Part shown: one piece after another, positions 52,427 to 61,072 of the stretch | Layout of the letters: each line of letters opens with the position of its first letter | Numbering within the stretch: the stretch's first letter is position 1 | Assembly (NCBI RefSeq): GCF_000063445.1 | Contig: NC_009464.1 | Location: 1,550,001-1,614,000, forward strand | Direction of reading: 5' to 3' | From: Methanocella arvoryzae MRE50 | Lineage (GTDB): Archaea > Halobacteriota > Methanocellia > Methanocellales > Methanocellaceae | DNA length: 64,000 nucleotides | Position numbers and translations under genes: made by a program | Notes under the pieces: model-generated | The model's database searches: none | What the model was told of the DNA's origin: nothing | The model's input: the letters and a program-made list of their open reading frames with translations, nothing else

Positions 52427-53247
52427 CGGGCAATCAAAATGTAACGGGCATCATAGCAAAAATAGCCCTCAACGAGCTTGGCAGGATATATAAGAGCCCA
52501 TTTGTGATCATTATATACATAATATTTATTGTTAACATTTTTTTAACTGGTTACGGAAGCCAATTTTTTGATCAAGCATGGGTAAGCCAGCCAGGAGAAG
52601 GGGATGTGTTTATACGCATTGCTATCGGAGACGTATTTTATTACACATCGTTATTTTGCGCCATCACCGCCATGTTTTTTGGTGTATTATCAGTGCTTGA
52701 CGATAAAAATTCGCACGCTTTGAACGTATTACTCTCCAAACCGGTATATCGCCGAGACGTCCTGATTGGAAAATTCGTCGGCATCAACCTATTTTCGATT
52801 ATTCTAATCACTGTCACTCTGGCAGGCTCGTTATTAATGCATATGCTATTCAACGGGATACCCGGCTTGATGGACGAATTATTGATCAGGGCTGTATCGT
52901 TGATCGCGATACTTTCGATGGAGTGTGCTCTGGTGTCCGGGATCACCATGCTGTTCGGGCTGGCGTGTAAAAATTTGCTCGAGGGAGTTGCCGTTACGAT
53001 AACGTTCTTATTCGTCGAATGGGAAGGGAGCCTGACCAGGTACCTGGGGTCGTTTAAGATACTGAGCCCGCACGAGCTGTATTTTACGATTTTTCACGTC
53101 GACAAAGCTAAGCTGCTTATCGATACGACGGTGCCGTACTATGTCTGGCTCAGCGCTGCAGCCCCGTATATTTTATTCATGCTGCTGGAGATCATCGCCA
53201 TCGTAGCGTTAAATTGCATCATCTTCTCCAGATCAGACGAGGTGTAA
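52423..53247 (+). CDS. ABC-2-type permease, subunit B
   Basis: A 274-residue membrane protein related to the gene just upstream, with the same signature DDKNSHALNVLLSKPVYRRD and VLIGKFVGINLF. About six helices. ATG 52423 overlaps the previous stop (ATGA) and has AGGAGG upstream; a longer frame from 52360 is unlikely. The two permeases would form a heterodimer. Five bases separate it from the RCC1 gene, so the three are one operon. Confidence 0.8.
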   Translation: MTGNQNVTGIIAKIALNELGRIYKSPFVIIIYIIFIVNIFLTGYGSQFFDQAWVSQPGEGDVFIRIAIGDVFYYTSLFCAITAMFFGVLSVLDDKNSHALNVLLSKPVYRRDVLIGKFVGINLFSIILITVTLAGSLLMHMLFNGIPGLMDELLIRAVSLIAILSMECALVSGITMLFGLACKNLLEGVAVTITFLFVEWEGSLTRYLGSFKILSPHELYFTIFHVDKAKLLIDTTVPYYVWLSAAAPYILFMLLEIIAIVALNCIIFSRSDEV

Positions 53248-53251
53248 GACC

Positions 53252-54607
53252 ATGAGTAAGACATATCTTTGTGTTATCGGAAAAATACTATGCATCACAG
53301 TATTGCTATCTGCATTCGTCATCCTGATGCCTGCCACGGCATTTTCAAAGGTGGTGTCGATCGATGCACAAGCGGATGTTTCTGTCGCCCTGAATGACAA
53401 TGGTACGGTGTTCATGTGGGGCGATACCAGGGATGGCACGTTCCGGTCTGATGAACCGGTCTTAGTCGACATCACTAACATAACTGCGGCTTCTGCAGGC
53501 GTTTTTAACGCGTTGTTCCTCAAGGACGACGGAACCGTGTGGGCGATTGGTGACAACGAATACGGCCAGCTAGGAGACGGGACGAGAGTCGACAGTTCGA
53601 AAGCGGTTCAAGTACAGTGCCTGAGCGAGGTGGTTGCCATTTCCGCAGGCGATTGCCACAACCTGGCGCTGAAGAGAGACGGGACCGTATGGGCCTGGGG
53701 GTGTAATCTTTTCGGGCAGATTGGTAACGATAATGTCGGCCATGACGAATTGACACCGGTACAAGTCCCAGGACTGTCCGGCGTCAAAGAAATTTCTGCA
53801 GGCTACATGGGCTCTAAAGCCATTACAGGTGACGGCACCGTATGGGCCTGGGGCATAAACGAATACGGTCAGATCGGGGACGGGACTAAAGAGATCAGGA
53901 GCCTGCCAGTCAGGATATCCATCAATAACGTATCTGCGATAGATACCGGGGAATACGGCACTTCGATAGCTTTGAAAAGCGATGGATCCGTGTGGACATG
54001 GGGTAACAATGGGCAGGGTCAGCTCGGAGATCCTGCGGAAGACACCTTAAGCATGATGTTGCCCGTATCAAACTTAGGCAGCGAGAGGCTTGTCCCCGGG
54101 AAAACGGGTGGCCTGTACAACGTCACCTCAGTCTCTGCAGGTGCCCGGAACTCGCTGGCCGTGAAAGATGATGGTACGCTCTGGGTATGGGGTGAGAACC
54201 AGGAGGGCCGCTTTGGCAACGGGCTGAAATTCGGCCGGGATAGTATCCGGCCCGTGATAGTACCTGGTTTAAACAATATAGTATCGGTCAAGGCAGGAGC
54301 TTCGTATATGCTTGCACTGTCAGATGATGGGACGGTATATGGATGGGGAAAGAACATTTTCGGCGCTGTCGGTAACGGTGAAAGATCAGAAACTGTCGTC
54401 AAGCCTTTGATAGTAATCAAAGGCACAGTCGATTCACAGGATTCTAATACTACGGAACTCCCCGTGACTGAGGATAAACTATCTGTAGACAGTAACGATG
54501 GAAGTAGTCAGTCACAGCCAGATTTGAACCTTGGCCTTGCAGGTATGGCCGTATTTATTGTCACGGTTCTCCTCGGCATAGTAATTCTCATACGGACGAG
54601 AAAATGA
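53252..54607 (+). CDS. Surface-anchored RCC1-repeat beta-propeller protein
   Basis: A 451-residue exported protein. The signal peptide covers residues 1-30. About seven RCC1-type repeats follow, each with DDGTVWAIGDNEYGQLGDGT-like turns (DGTVWAWG, DGSVWTWGNNGQGQLGD, DGTLWVWGENQEGRFGNG). They close a seven-bladed propeller outside the cell. A Ser/Asp-rich linker, a helix (AGMAVFIVTVLLGIVILI) and the tail RTRK anchor it. Because it is in one operon with two ABC-2 permeases, it may dock the exported substrate. Confidence 0.8.
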   Translation: MSKTYLCVIGKILCITVLLSAFVILMPATAFSKVVSIDAQADVSVALNDNGTVFMWGDTRDGTFRSDEPVLVDITNITAASAGVFNALFLKDDGTVWAIGDNEYGQLGDGTRVDSSKAVQVQCLSEVVAISAGDCHNLALKRDGTVWAWGCNLFGQIGNDNVGHDELTPVQVPGLSGVKEISAGYMGSKAITGDGTVWAWGINEYGQIGDGTKEIRSLPVRISINNVSAIDTGEYGTSIALKSDGSVWTWGNNGQGQLGDPAEDTLSMMLPVSNLGSERLVPGKTGGLYNVTSVSAGARNSLAVKDDGTLWVWGENQEGRFGNGLKFGRDSIRPVIVPGLNNIVSVKAGASYMLALSDDGTVYGWGKNIFGAVGNGERSETVVKPLIVIKGTVDSQDSNTTELPVTEDKLSVDSNDGSSQSQPDLNLGLAGMAVFIVTVLLGIVILIRTRK

Positions 54608-54711
54608 AAAAATGTCAGGGCAGTCAACATAAAAACACCTTACGGGAGCGATATAACAAATAGTCAGCCGCCGTCTGCTCCGAGGCCTATGCAGCATCCT
54701 TGGCGGTGGTT

Positions 54712-54853
54712 GCCGGGTGCCCGCCGGCAGCTCGTCAAGGGATACTTTGAAGGGCATGCCATCGATGGGAACGGTGTGCAGCTACCGCAGGATACCTCTC
54801 AAAATTTCCGTCATCACGGCCTGCCTGAAGATCTGTAGGCCCCGGAATTCGTT
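54712..54853 (-). pseudogene. Fragment of an MBL-fold hydrolase gene
   Basis: The minus strand reads FRGLQIFRQAVMTEILRGIL, an in-frame TAG, then LHTVPIDGMPFKVSLDELP. This matches residues of the intact MBL hydrolase at 49512 (RGLQIFGQEGTRKILGDVLR and SVPIDGMPFKVDIRELPED), with the stop in place of a Gln. Both ends are lost, so it is a relic of an old duplication. Confidence 0.75.
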
Positions 54854-54875
54854 AAAAGAAGTACAGATGCCCCGG

Positions 54876-55628
54876 CTACTTTCTGCCCGGGTGCATCTCC
54901 TCTAAGGTTGCGTCGTGGTCATCCACGTTGAAGTAGTACATGCGGGGCGAATAGTGAGAATCCCGGAGCTTGCGGATCTGCAGCACGTCCCGGGGATTGT
55001 CCTCCATGTCCACCTTGGAAACCCAGATTACCCCGTCCACGATGTGCTCCAGCGCCTTGACCAGCTCGGGCCTATGCGCTCCCATGTGAATCGTAAACAG
55101 AGAAGTGGTGCCGTTGTTCTTCTGGGTGGCCATCTGGTGGTGGATGTAGTGCAGGATGGCCCGCTCGGAGTCGCTCGACAGCAGCAGCGTCGTCAGCGAG
55201 TCCACGATGCCGCGCAGGTTGTTGTACGGCTCGACCTCGGCCGTCGCCTGCTTGACCGCGTCCCTGACCTCGTTGATGTTGGACAGGTCGTGGCACACGT
55301 ACTTCCACTTGGAGACGAACTCTCCCCACCCAAAGGCATCGGTGAAACCATCGATGACGATCAGCTGCCCGTTGGTGATGTGCTCCTCCGGCTCCAGCCC
55401 GAAGGTGCTCAGAGAGTTGATGATCGCCTGGGGCGGGTGCTCCATGTTGAACAGGTAACAGTACTCGTTATTCAGCAGGCCCTCCGCGACGAACTTGGTC
55501 TGCAGGATGCCCGACCTGGCGCCCGTGTCCTCTTCCAGCAGGATCAGCGAGCCTCTCGGGATGCCCCCGTCGAGAGCGTTGTCAAGGTCAGCGATACCGA
55601 AGCTGGCGCGGTTCTTGATCTCGGTCAT
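54876..55628 (-). CDS. KaiC-like RecA-fold protein with a degenerate Walker A
   Basis: A 250-residue single-domain RecA/KaiC-like protein. The fold starts with the usual GIADLDNALDGGIPRGSLIL, but the P loop reads EEDTGARSGIL and lacks the Lys-Thr/Ser that binds ATP phosphate. A Walker B-like DSLTTLLLSS follows near residue 147, and a late strand ends at LRDSHYSPRMYYF. It is probably a non-hydrolysing or sensory relative of archaeal KaiC/GvpD-type ATPases. It sits alone between a surface operon and a lipoprotein gene. Confidence 0.75.
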   Translation of the reverse strand: MTEIKNRASFGIADLDNALDGGIPRGSLILLEEDTGARSGILQTKFVAEGLLNNEYCYLFNMEHPPQAIINSLSTFGLEPEEHITNGQLIVIDGFTDAFGWGEFVSKWKYVCHDLSNINEVRDAVKQATAEVEPYNNLRGIVDSLTTLLLSSDSERAILHYIHHQMATQKNNGTTSLFTIHMGAHRPELVKALEHIVDGVIWVSKVDMEDNPRDVLQIRKLRDSHYSPRMYYFNVDDHDATLEEMHPGRK

Positions 55629-55859
55629 AAAATCCCCTGTATCTCGTACTGTAATACTCGCCGCTGTAAGATATTATACGTGTCGGTAAGTTTTGGAAAG
55701 GGTGCCGGGAAAACCTTTTCCGGAAAAGTTTTCCTGACTTTCGACACTGGATCGTACCTTGTGTCGACAACTATTATCGTCACCGGACCCGGATCACTTT
55801 GCCTGCAAGCGTCTTACACAATACCGAATGGCAGCGAATCGATACCTTGTTTCTACGTA

Positions 55860-56477
55860 ATGTTTATATCTCAGGCGTGGTTTCCCTATATAGACGGGGG
55901 CTATATACTGAAAAAAGCACTGATAATCGCACTGGTTCTGGGAATTGCGGCGCTATCTGTTTCGGCGGGCGGCTGCACGGACATCGTCAATCCGCTGAGC
56001 AAGCCGAGCCCGACCCCGTACGTGATCTACGGCCCGGTATCCCCCACTCCAACCCCCACCCCGGCACCAAACTCAGCAGCTACCCACGCTCCCCAGGTAG
56101 TGGTGACGAACTCCCGGGCCAGCGAAGCCGTGGAGCTGATCATCGCCCCGGTGGACACTAAGGTTTTCACCGCCGAGAGGGGCATCAACGGCCAGTACGA
56201 AAACTTCACCATGTTCGTCTGGAACCACGACAGCAAGGACGTGAAGAACGTCAACATCATCCTGACCATCCGGGACAACGGCGGCAGCAACATCCACTAC
56301 CAGATCTTCGACGTCGGCGACTTCGCCCGGGGAGAGCAGAGGCAGGTCTGGCTGGTGACCGACGAACACCAGGATGTGGACTTCATGATAGTCAAGTTCA
56401 AGGTAGTCTGGGGCGAAAATGGCGAGTACTACTCCCCGCAGGAATACCAGAAAAACCTGCGGTCCTTCGTCTACTAG
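55860..56477 (+). CDS. Exported lipoprotein-like protein of unknown function
   Basis: About 205 residues. A signal region (KKALIIALVLGIAALSVSAG) ends in GGC, a weak lipobox whose Cys would be near residue 40. A Pro/Thr linker (PVSPTPTPTPAPNS) and a beta-sandwich-like domain follow (VFTAERGINGQYENFTMFVW, NVNIILTIRDNGG). The start is uncertain: ATG 55860 gives an overlong signal, while a CTG at the basic part would be better placed. It is followed after seven bases by the DUF429 gene. Confidence 0.55.
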   Translation: MFISQAWFPYIDGGYILKKALIIALVLGIAALSVSAGGCTDIVNPLSKPSPTPYVIYGPVSPTPTPTPAPNSAATHAPQVVVTNSRASEAVELIIAPVDTKVFTAERGINGQYENFTMFVWNHDSKDVKNVNIILTIRDNGGSNIHYQIFDVGDFARGEQRQVWLVTDEHQDVDFMIVKFKVVWGENGEYYSPQEYQKNLRSFVY

Positions 56478-56484
56478 CGGCTAC

Positions 56485-57015
56485 GTGGGCGTAGACCTCG
56501 CGGCGCTCCCCAAAAACCAGACGGGCGCCTGCACCCTTTCTGACGGCGAGTACAGCTGTACCACCCTGAGGTCCGACGAGGAGATTCTACAGTACATCCG
56601 GGACGCTAATCCTGCGGTGATCGCCTTCGACGCTCCCCTCACCCTTCCCCGGGGCCGGTGCTGCTTCGACGACGCCTGCTGCGGCACTCGCAAGATCAGA
56701 GAATGCGACCGCATGCTCATCAGCCGGGGGCACAGGGTCTTCCCGCCCGGCTTCTCCTTCATGAAACAGCTCACCCTCAGAGGCGTCGCCCTCAGAAAAA
56801 TCCTGGAGGCCGAAGGATACCGGCTTATAGAAGTCCACCCCAGAACCAGCATGCGCATCCTCGGCCACGCAGACTTCGGGGCTTCGCCCAGAACAGAGCA
56901 TGAGCGAGACGCCTGCGCGGCTGCGCTGGTAGCGAAGCTATACGACGAAGGGCTGGCCGAAGAGCTGGGGGATGATGAAGGCGTGATCGTCATACCTAAA
57001 GCGCCTATGAAATAA
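56485..57015 (+). CDS. DUF429 (RNase H-like fold) protein
   Basis: About 176 residues. VGVDLA starts the fold and VIAFDAPLTLPRG gives the second acidic motif, as in DUF429 proteins. Later parts include RVFPPGFSFMKQLTLRGVAL, EVHPRTSMRILG and HERDACAAALVAKLY, where a Glu/Asp pair could complete an RNase H-like metal site. GTG 56485 gives the usual family start; an ATG at 56419 would overlap the upstream gene. A nuclease role is plausible but unproven. The 3' end is next to a CACAGAG repeat. Confidence 0.7.
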   Translation: MGVDLAALPKNQTGACTLSDGEYSCTTLRSDEEILQYIRDANPAVIAFDAPLTLPRGRCCFDDACCGTRKIRECDRMLISRGHRVFPPGFSFMKQLTLRGVALRKILEAEGYRLIEVHPRTSMRILGHADFGASPRTEHERDACAAALVAKLYDEGLAEELGDDEGVIVIPKAPMK

Positions 57016-57042
57016 CCGCAGCGGACGGCGCTCTATTTCTCA

Positions 57043-57215
57043 CCACAGAGTACACAGAGACTCACAGAGTAATAGTTACCACAGAGTGCACAGAGTGCAC
57101 AGAGACTTATTCAATAAGAGATTGATGGCCAGTTATTTAAAGAAAAATCTCTGTGTTTCTCTGTGCCTCTGTGGTAAACCGTTTCTCTGTGCGTCTCTGT
57201 GGTGAAAAGTCTCCA
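57043..57215. repeat. Fold-back repeat of the CACAGAG family, second locus
   Basis: Words such as CACCACAGAGTACACAGAGA and ACCACAGAGTGCACAGAG on the left face TCTGTGTTTCTCTGTGCC and GTCTCTGTGGTG on the right, around an AT-rich centre near 57110-57140. Confidence 0.85.
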
Positions 57216-57238
57216 GTTATAGTGGTTCGAACTTCGGT

Positions 57239-58024
57239 TCAAACGTTTTCCCATAAATCTCTGAACAGGTCTTTGCTGATCTCAAGGTACTGCCGGTTGT
57301 GGGTGAAGACTTCGAAGGTGACGGTGTGTTTGTACCCGGCCGCTTTTAGCGCTCTGACTACCCGGGGCCAGTCGATGTTGCCCATGCCCAGCGCCAGGTG
57401 TAGGTCGGCTTCGACGTTGTGGCCGCCTTTGTTGTCGTGGGCGTGTACGTGGTATAAGCGGTCTTTGAAGGCCTCGATGAAGGCGACGATGTTGTTGCAG
57501 CCCGTGCATGAGATGTTGGCGTGGCCGATGTCGAGGTGGAACCTGGCCCGGGGCTCGAGTTCGAACAGCTTTTTGAAGTCTTCGGGTGCCTGGTCGACGT
57601 TTTCCACTGTGATCGCGAGCCCGCTCTTCTCCGCCCGGTCGCATAAAACGGTGAGCGAGGAGGCCATGTTCCTGATTAGCTCTCGCCGGTCGTACAGGCC
57701 GAACCGGGTGTGCATGTGGACGGTGACCAGCCTTGCCTCGACGGCTTCGGCGAACTCGATCACTTCGAGCACCTGCCGTACTGTGGCCTCCCGGATCTTA
57801 GGGTACGGGTTGCCGATGTTCCAGCCCCAGGGAGTGTGGCAGGTGTAGAACAGCCCATACTCATCCTTGAGCTTCTTCAGGCCGGGCGCACCGGGGCTGA
57901 GCTTCTCTATGGTGCTGTTCGGCCCTTCCATGCTGATCTCGACGTAGTCGAAGCCAGCGTCTCTGGCGTAGACGATTTCCTGCCCGATGTCACCACGGGG
58001 ATCGGCGAGCGAACCTGCGTACAT
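57239..58024 (-). CDS. Sugar phosphate isomerase/epimerase (AP endonuclease 2-like TIM barrel)
   Basis: A 261-residue TIM-barrel enzyme of the xylose isomerase-like family. Metal-binding residues are likely the Glu in ITVENVDQAP, Asp/His in HLDIGHANI and HVHAHDNKGGH, and the Glu in VTFEVFTHN. HTPWGWNIGNP is near residue 62. The substrate is unknown. It lies between two CACAGAG repeat blocks and is transcribed alone. Confidence 0.8.
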   Translation of the reverse strand: MYAGSLADPRGDIGQEIVYARDAGFDYVEISMEGPNSTIEKLSPGAPGLKKLKDEYGLFYTCHTPWGWNIGNPYPKIREATVRQVLEVIEFAEAVEARLVTVHMHTRFGLYDRRELIRNMASSLTVLCDRAEKSGLAITVENVDQAPEDFKKLFELEPRARFHLDIGHANISCTGCNNIVAFIEAFKDRLYHVHAHDNKGGHNVEADLHLALGMGNIDWPRVVRALKAAGYKHTVTFEVFTHNRQYLEISKDLFRDLWENV

Positions 58025-58110
58025 TAATCATACTGTTCGCCTGCAACCATTATAACGTTTACCGGGAAGGAGAACAGATATTTACAACAGATTGCGGGGC
58101 GTACTGCTGA

Positions 58111-58290
58111 CCACAGAGGTTCACAGAGAACGGTTTACCACAGAGGCACAGAGAAACACAGAGAACGGCTCACCACAGAGGCACAGAGGGCACAGAGATT
58201 TTTCTATAAATAATGAGGTAGTAATCCCTCAATAATTAAGCCTCTGTGCGTCTCTGTGTATCTCTGTGCCTCTGTGGTGAATTACAGCCG
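58111..58290. repeat. Fold-back repeat of the CACAGAG family, third locus
   Basis: ACCACAGAGGTTCACAGAGA and ACCACAGAGGCACAGAGAAA on the left pair with TCTGTGCGTCTCTGTG and CTCTGTGCCTCTGTGGTG on the right, with an AT-rich centre near 58205-58235. The second left unit is almost identical to the 35-bp unit at 6225. Confidence 0.85.
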
Positions 58291-58318
58291 TACTACGATG
58301 GGGATCCTATATCCCTCA

Positions 58319-58657
58319 TTAGGTCGGTGTAGGAGCGCTTTCCACGACGGCTTTCAGCTCATCGTATCGCTCTCGCACTATATGTTTGAAGTCTATGGGG
58401 TTCTCCCTGATCCGCTCTGCCACCTCTCGGTCTCCCAGATACTCCAGCCACGAGGCGACCCACAGGCCTTCCTCGCCGGTGAAGGCCACGAGGTAGTCGA
58501 CAAGCTCCTGTAAATTTAGTAAAGGCTTGCCGTTAAAATAGTAGGGTTTTTTGTCCTTAGGGCTGAAGAGGGCCTCTGCAATAGCCCTCTCCGGCCCGGG
58601 TTTCCCTGATCTTGCGGGCACAGCCGGCCTCTTTTTGCTGCGAGATGCTTTGCTCAT
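58319..58657 (-). CDS. Small DUF5752-like protein coupled to a glycosyltransferase
   Basis: About 112 residues with a basic N-terminus (SKASRSKKRPAVPARSGK) and a helical domain (LLNLQELVDYLVAFTGEEGL, WVASWLEYLGDREVAERI). The second half recalls the DUF5752-like tail of the GH57 enzyme at the window end (SLDDFADLL, DYSSWIRDV), so the two may be related. I start at ATG 58657, eight bases after the glycosyltransferase stop. A helper or regulator of sugar-polymer enzymes is plausible. Confidence 0.55.
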   Translation of the reverse strand: MSKASRSKKRPAVPARSGKPGPERAIAEALFSPKDKKPYYFNGKPLLNLQELVDYLVAFTGEEGLWVASWLEYLGDREVAERIRENPIDFKHIVRERYDELKAVVESAPTPT

Positions 58658-58665
58658 CTGCTCAG

Positions 58666-59931
58666 TCACTTCCTTCTGCCGCGATGGTATGACTCTACCA
58701 GGCCTTCGTATACGTCCATGGTCTGCCGGGCGGCCTTCTCCCACGTGAAGTAGTCGATGACCCGCTGCCGGGCATTGCGGCCCCACTGCTTTGCTTTTAC
58801 GGGACTGGAGAGGATCTGGCGGAGGCCCCAGGCGATGTCGGAGGGGCTGCCGCCGTCCACGTGTATGCCGGTCTGGCCGGGCTCACTGATGACCACCTGC
58901 TCTCGCAGCCCGGAGACGCCCCGGGCGCCGACGAGGATGGGCTTCTCCAGCGCCATGGCTTCGAGGCTGACGATGCCGAACGGCTCGTAGACCGAGGGAA
59001 AAGCGCCGAGGTCGCAGGCGGCGTAGTGGACTATCCGCTCGTGCTCGGGCACGAACTCGAACCGGCAGATCACGTTCTTCTCGATGCCGAGCCGCTTGAT
59101 CAGGTTGCGGATGTTCGCCTCCTCGTCCCCGGTGCCGAGGATGACCAGCTTCGCCTTAGGGTATTCTTTCACTATGGCAGGCATTGCCTGGACCAGGTTG
59201 ATGATCCCCTTCACCCAGTTCAGCCGGCCCACGAACAGGATCATCGACTCATCGTCCTTGATGCCGTACCTGCCGCGGAGCGCCCTGACCTCCGCTTTGC
59301 TCACTGCTCCGGGGCTGTAGACTTCAGGGTCTACTCCGTTCCAGACGACGAAGATCTTCTCCCCCGGCCACCCGTGGTTGACGAGGTCCTCCTTCATGGC
59401 GTAGCTGACGGTGATGATGCGATCGGCCACGACGGAGGTCTGGTACTCGATGTCGTTGACCACTTTGCTTCCCATGCCCTTGCTTCTCCCCCACTCAGTA
59501 GAATGGACGTGGAAGACCACCGGCAGGTCGGTCTCTGACTTGACGATGGACGCCGCCATGCCCCCGAGCCAGTCGTGGACGCATACCATGTCGAAGTGGA
59601 CCCCGTCCTTGCGGATCAGGCTGTTCACGAACTTGGAGGTGCACAGGATGTCGTTGGTGAAGATCGAGCTGAAAAACCTGAGCTGGTCACCCCACGACTG
59701 GAGTTCGTTGCCCACGAACAGCCTCAGCACGCTCGACGCGTCCACGTTGAGAGGCCGGTGGACCTCTACCCCGTGGATGACTTCGCTGGTCTTGAGCTGT
59801 CCGGGGTTCAGGGTGAACACCACCACGTCCTGGCCCATCTTCACCAGGTCCCGGGTGATGTACTCCGCATACGTACCCAGCCCGCCGATCAGCCTCGGGG
59901 GGTATTCCCAGACGAAAAAGCCTATTCTCAT
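58666..59931 (-). CDS. Family 4 glycosyltransferase (glycogen synthase-like)
   Basis: A 421-residue GT-B enzyme. RIGFFVWEYPPRLIGGLGTY starts the acceptor domain, VHDWLGGM follows, and FVGRLNWVKGIINLVQAM opens the donor domain. The E-x7-E motif EPFGIVSLE near residue 315 marks the retaining nucleotide-sugar site. It resembles archaeal glycogen or starch synthase-like GT4 enzymes. A second GT4 gene and a GH57 gene lie 2 kb away, suggesting a role in polyglucose or trehalose-like metabolism. Confidence 0.88.
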   Translation of the reverse strand: MRIGFFVWEYPPRLIGGLGTYAEYITRDLVKMGQDVVVFTLNPGQLKTSEVIHGVEVHRPLNVDASSVLRLFVGNELQSWGDQLRFFSSIFTNDILCTSKFVNSLIRKDGVHFDMVCVHDWLGGMAASIVKSETDLPVVFHVHSTEWGRSKGMGSKVVNDIEYQTSVVADRIITVSYAMKEDLVNHGWPGEKIFVVWNGVDPEVYSPGAVSKAEVRALRGRYGIKDDESMILFVGRLNWVKGIINLVQAMPAIVKEYPKAKLVILGTGDEEANIRNLIKRLGIEKNVICRFEFVPEHERIVHYAACDLGAFPSVYEPFGIVSLEAMALEKPILVGARGVSGLREQVVISEPGQTGIHVDGGSPSDIAWGLRQILSSPVKAKQWGRNARQRVIDYFTWEKAARQTMDVYEGLVESYHRGRRK

Positions 59932-60054
59932 GCCATCAGCATATTTATCCGCTTTAAATAATAAAATAAGTCCTCCGTTTCTATCGGGCGCGGGCCGAAT
60001 GTCGACAATGATTTTAAACCAGCCCGCCCAACTATCAATGAAGGAGCAATTGAC

Positions 60055-60951
60055 ATGACATCAGACATTATCGCCGGCTCGTCCGTGCCCGGGCTCGCCA
60101 AAAGCATTGCCAGACGGATGGGCACTAAAGCCCACTTCCCCAGCATCGAGAAGTTTCCGGACGGCGAGATTCACGTGGTGGAGGGCGACTATACGCCGGC
60201 TCAGACCGTCGTCTACGTCCAGACCATGCACCCCCACCCGAACGACATGCTGGTCGAGATGATGCTGACAGTCGACCTGCTGAAAGAGCTGGGCGCGGAG
60301 CGGGTGATCGCCGTGATCCCGTACGTCGGCTACATGAGGCAGGATGCCCGGCACGTCAAAGGCGAAGCCGTCGCCATCAGGACCATGCTCAAGATGCTGG
60401 ACTTCGCCGGCGTAAATGATATAGTCGGCGTCGACATGCACCTGCACCGCCTCGGCATCGAAGAGCTGGCCAGCTTCAGCCGCATCAAAATCCACGAGGT
60501 CAGCGCCGTCGAGCTGCTGGCGGCCAGGGCGGGCAAAGGCCTGACCACGCCGCTGGTCGTGGGGCCTGACTCCGAGTCCGAGCGGTGGGCAGCAGCGGCG
60601 GCCAGGGTGCTGGGCACAGATTACGACGTGCTGGAGAAGCACAGGCTTTCGGCCAGGGAGATCGAGCACCGGCCCCGGAGCATGGCAGTCAAAGGCAGGG
60701 ACGTGCTGATCATCGACGACATCGTGAGCACCGGCGGCACAATCAAGGACGTGATCAAGTCGCTGAAGGCCCAGGGAGCCGGACAGGTCAACGTGGCCTG
60801 CACTCACGCCGTGCTCAGCGATATAGACTCGCTGACCGGATTGTACCGGACGGGCATGGAAGAAATCGTTTCCACCAACACGATCAACAACGAGTCCGGC
60901 ATAGTGGACGTATCGGAGATCATAGCCGGGAAGCTGAAAGAGCTTCTTTAA
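60055..60951 (+). CDS. prs: Ribose-phosphate pyrophosphokinase
   Basis: A 298-residue enzyme that makes PRPP from ribose-5-phosphate and ATP for nucleotide, His and Trp synthesis. EKFPDGEIHVVEGDY lies near the N-terminus and VIPYVGYMRQDARH near residue 85. The PRPP-binding loop DVLIIDDIVSTGGTIKDV is at about 217-234. The length and lack of inserts match the archaeal class. AAGGAGC precedes the ATG. A hairpin with a T-run follows at 60958. Confidence 0.96.
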   Translation: MTSDIIAGSSVPGLAKSIARRMGTKAHFPSIEKFPDGEIHVVEGDYTPAQTVVYVQTMHPHPNDMLVEMMLTVDLLKELGAERVIAVIPYVGYMRQDARHVKGEAVAIRTMLKMLDFAGVNDIVGVDMHLHRLGIEELASFSRIKIHEVSAVELLAARAGKGLTTPLVVGPDSESERWAAAAARVLGTDYDVLEKHRLSAREIEHRPRSMAVKGRDVLIIDDIVSTGGTIKDVIKSLKAQGAGQVNVACTHAVLSDIDSLTGLYRTGMEEIVSTNTINNESGIVDVSEIIAGKLKELL

Positions 60952-60957
60952 GCCACA

Positions 60958-60983
60958 GCGGCCTCACGGCCGCCCCTCTTTTT
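60958..60983 (+). terminator. Terminator of prs
   Basis: GCGGCC-TCAC-GGCCGC is a perfect six-pair hairpin followed by CCCTCTTTTT. Confidence 0.6.
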
Positions 60984-61072
60984 ACAATAGTTTCACGTGC
61001 CTGAACATAAGCTATAAATGCAAGGCAAACTTTCTCTGTTATATATAATTCCAGCATATTCGGGGGGTTAAG

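Noticed and set aside
54915-55859. Long 5' extension of the exported protein at 55860
   Set aside because: Most of it is antisense to the KaiC-like gene; the signal peptide only begins near 55905.
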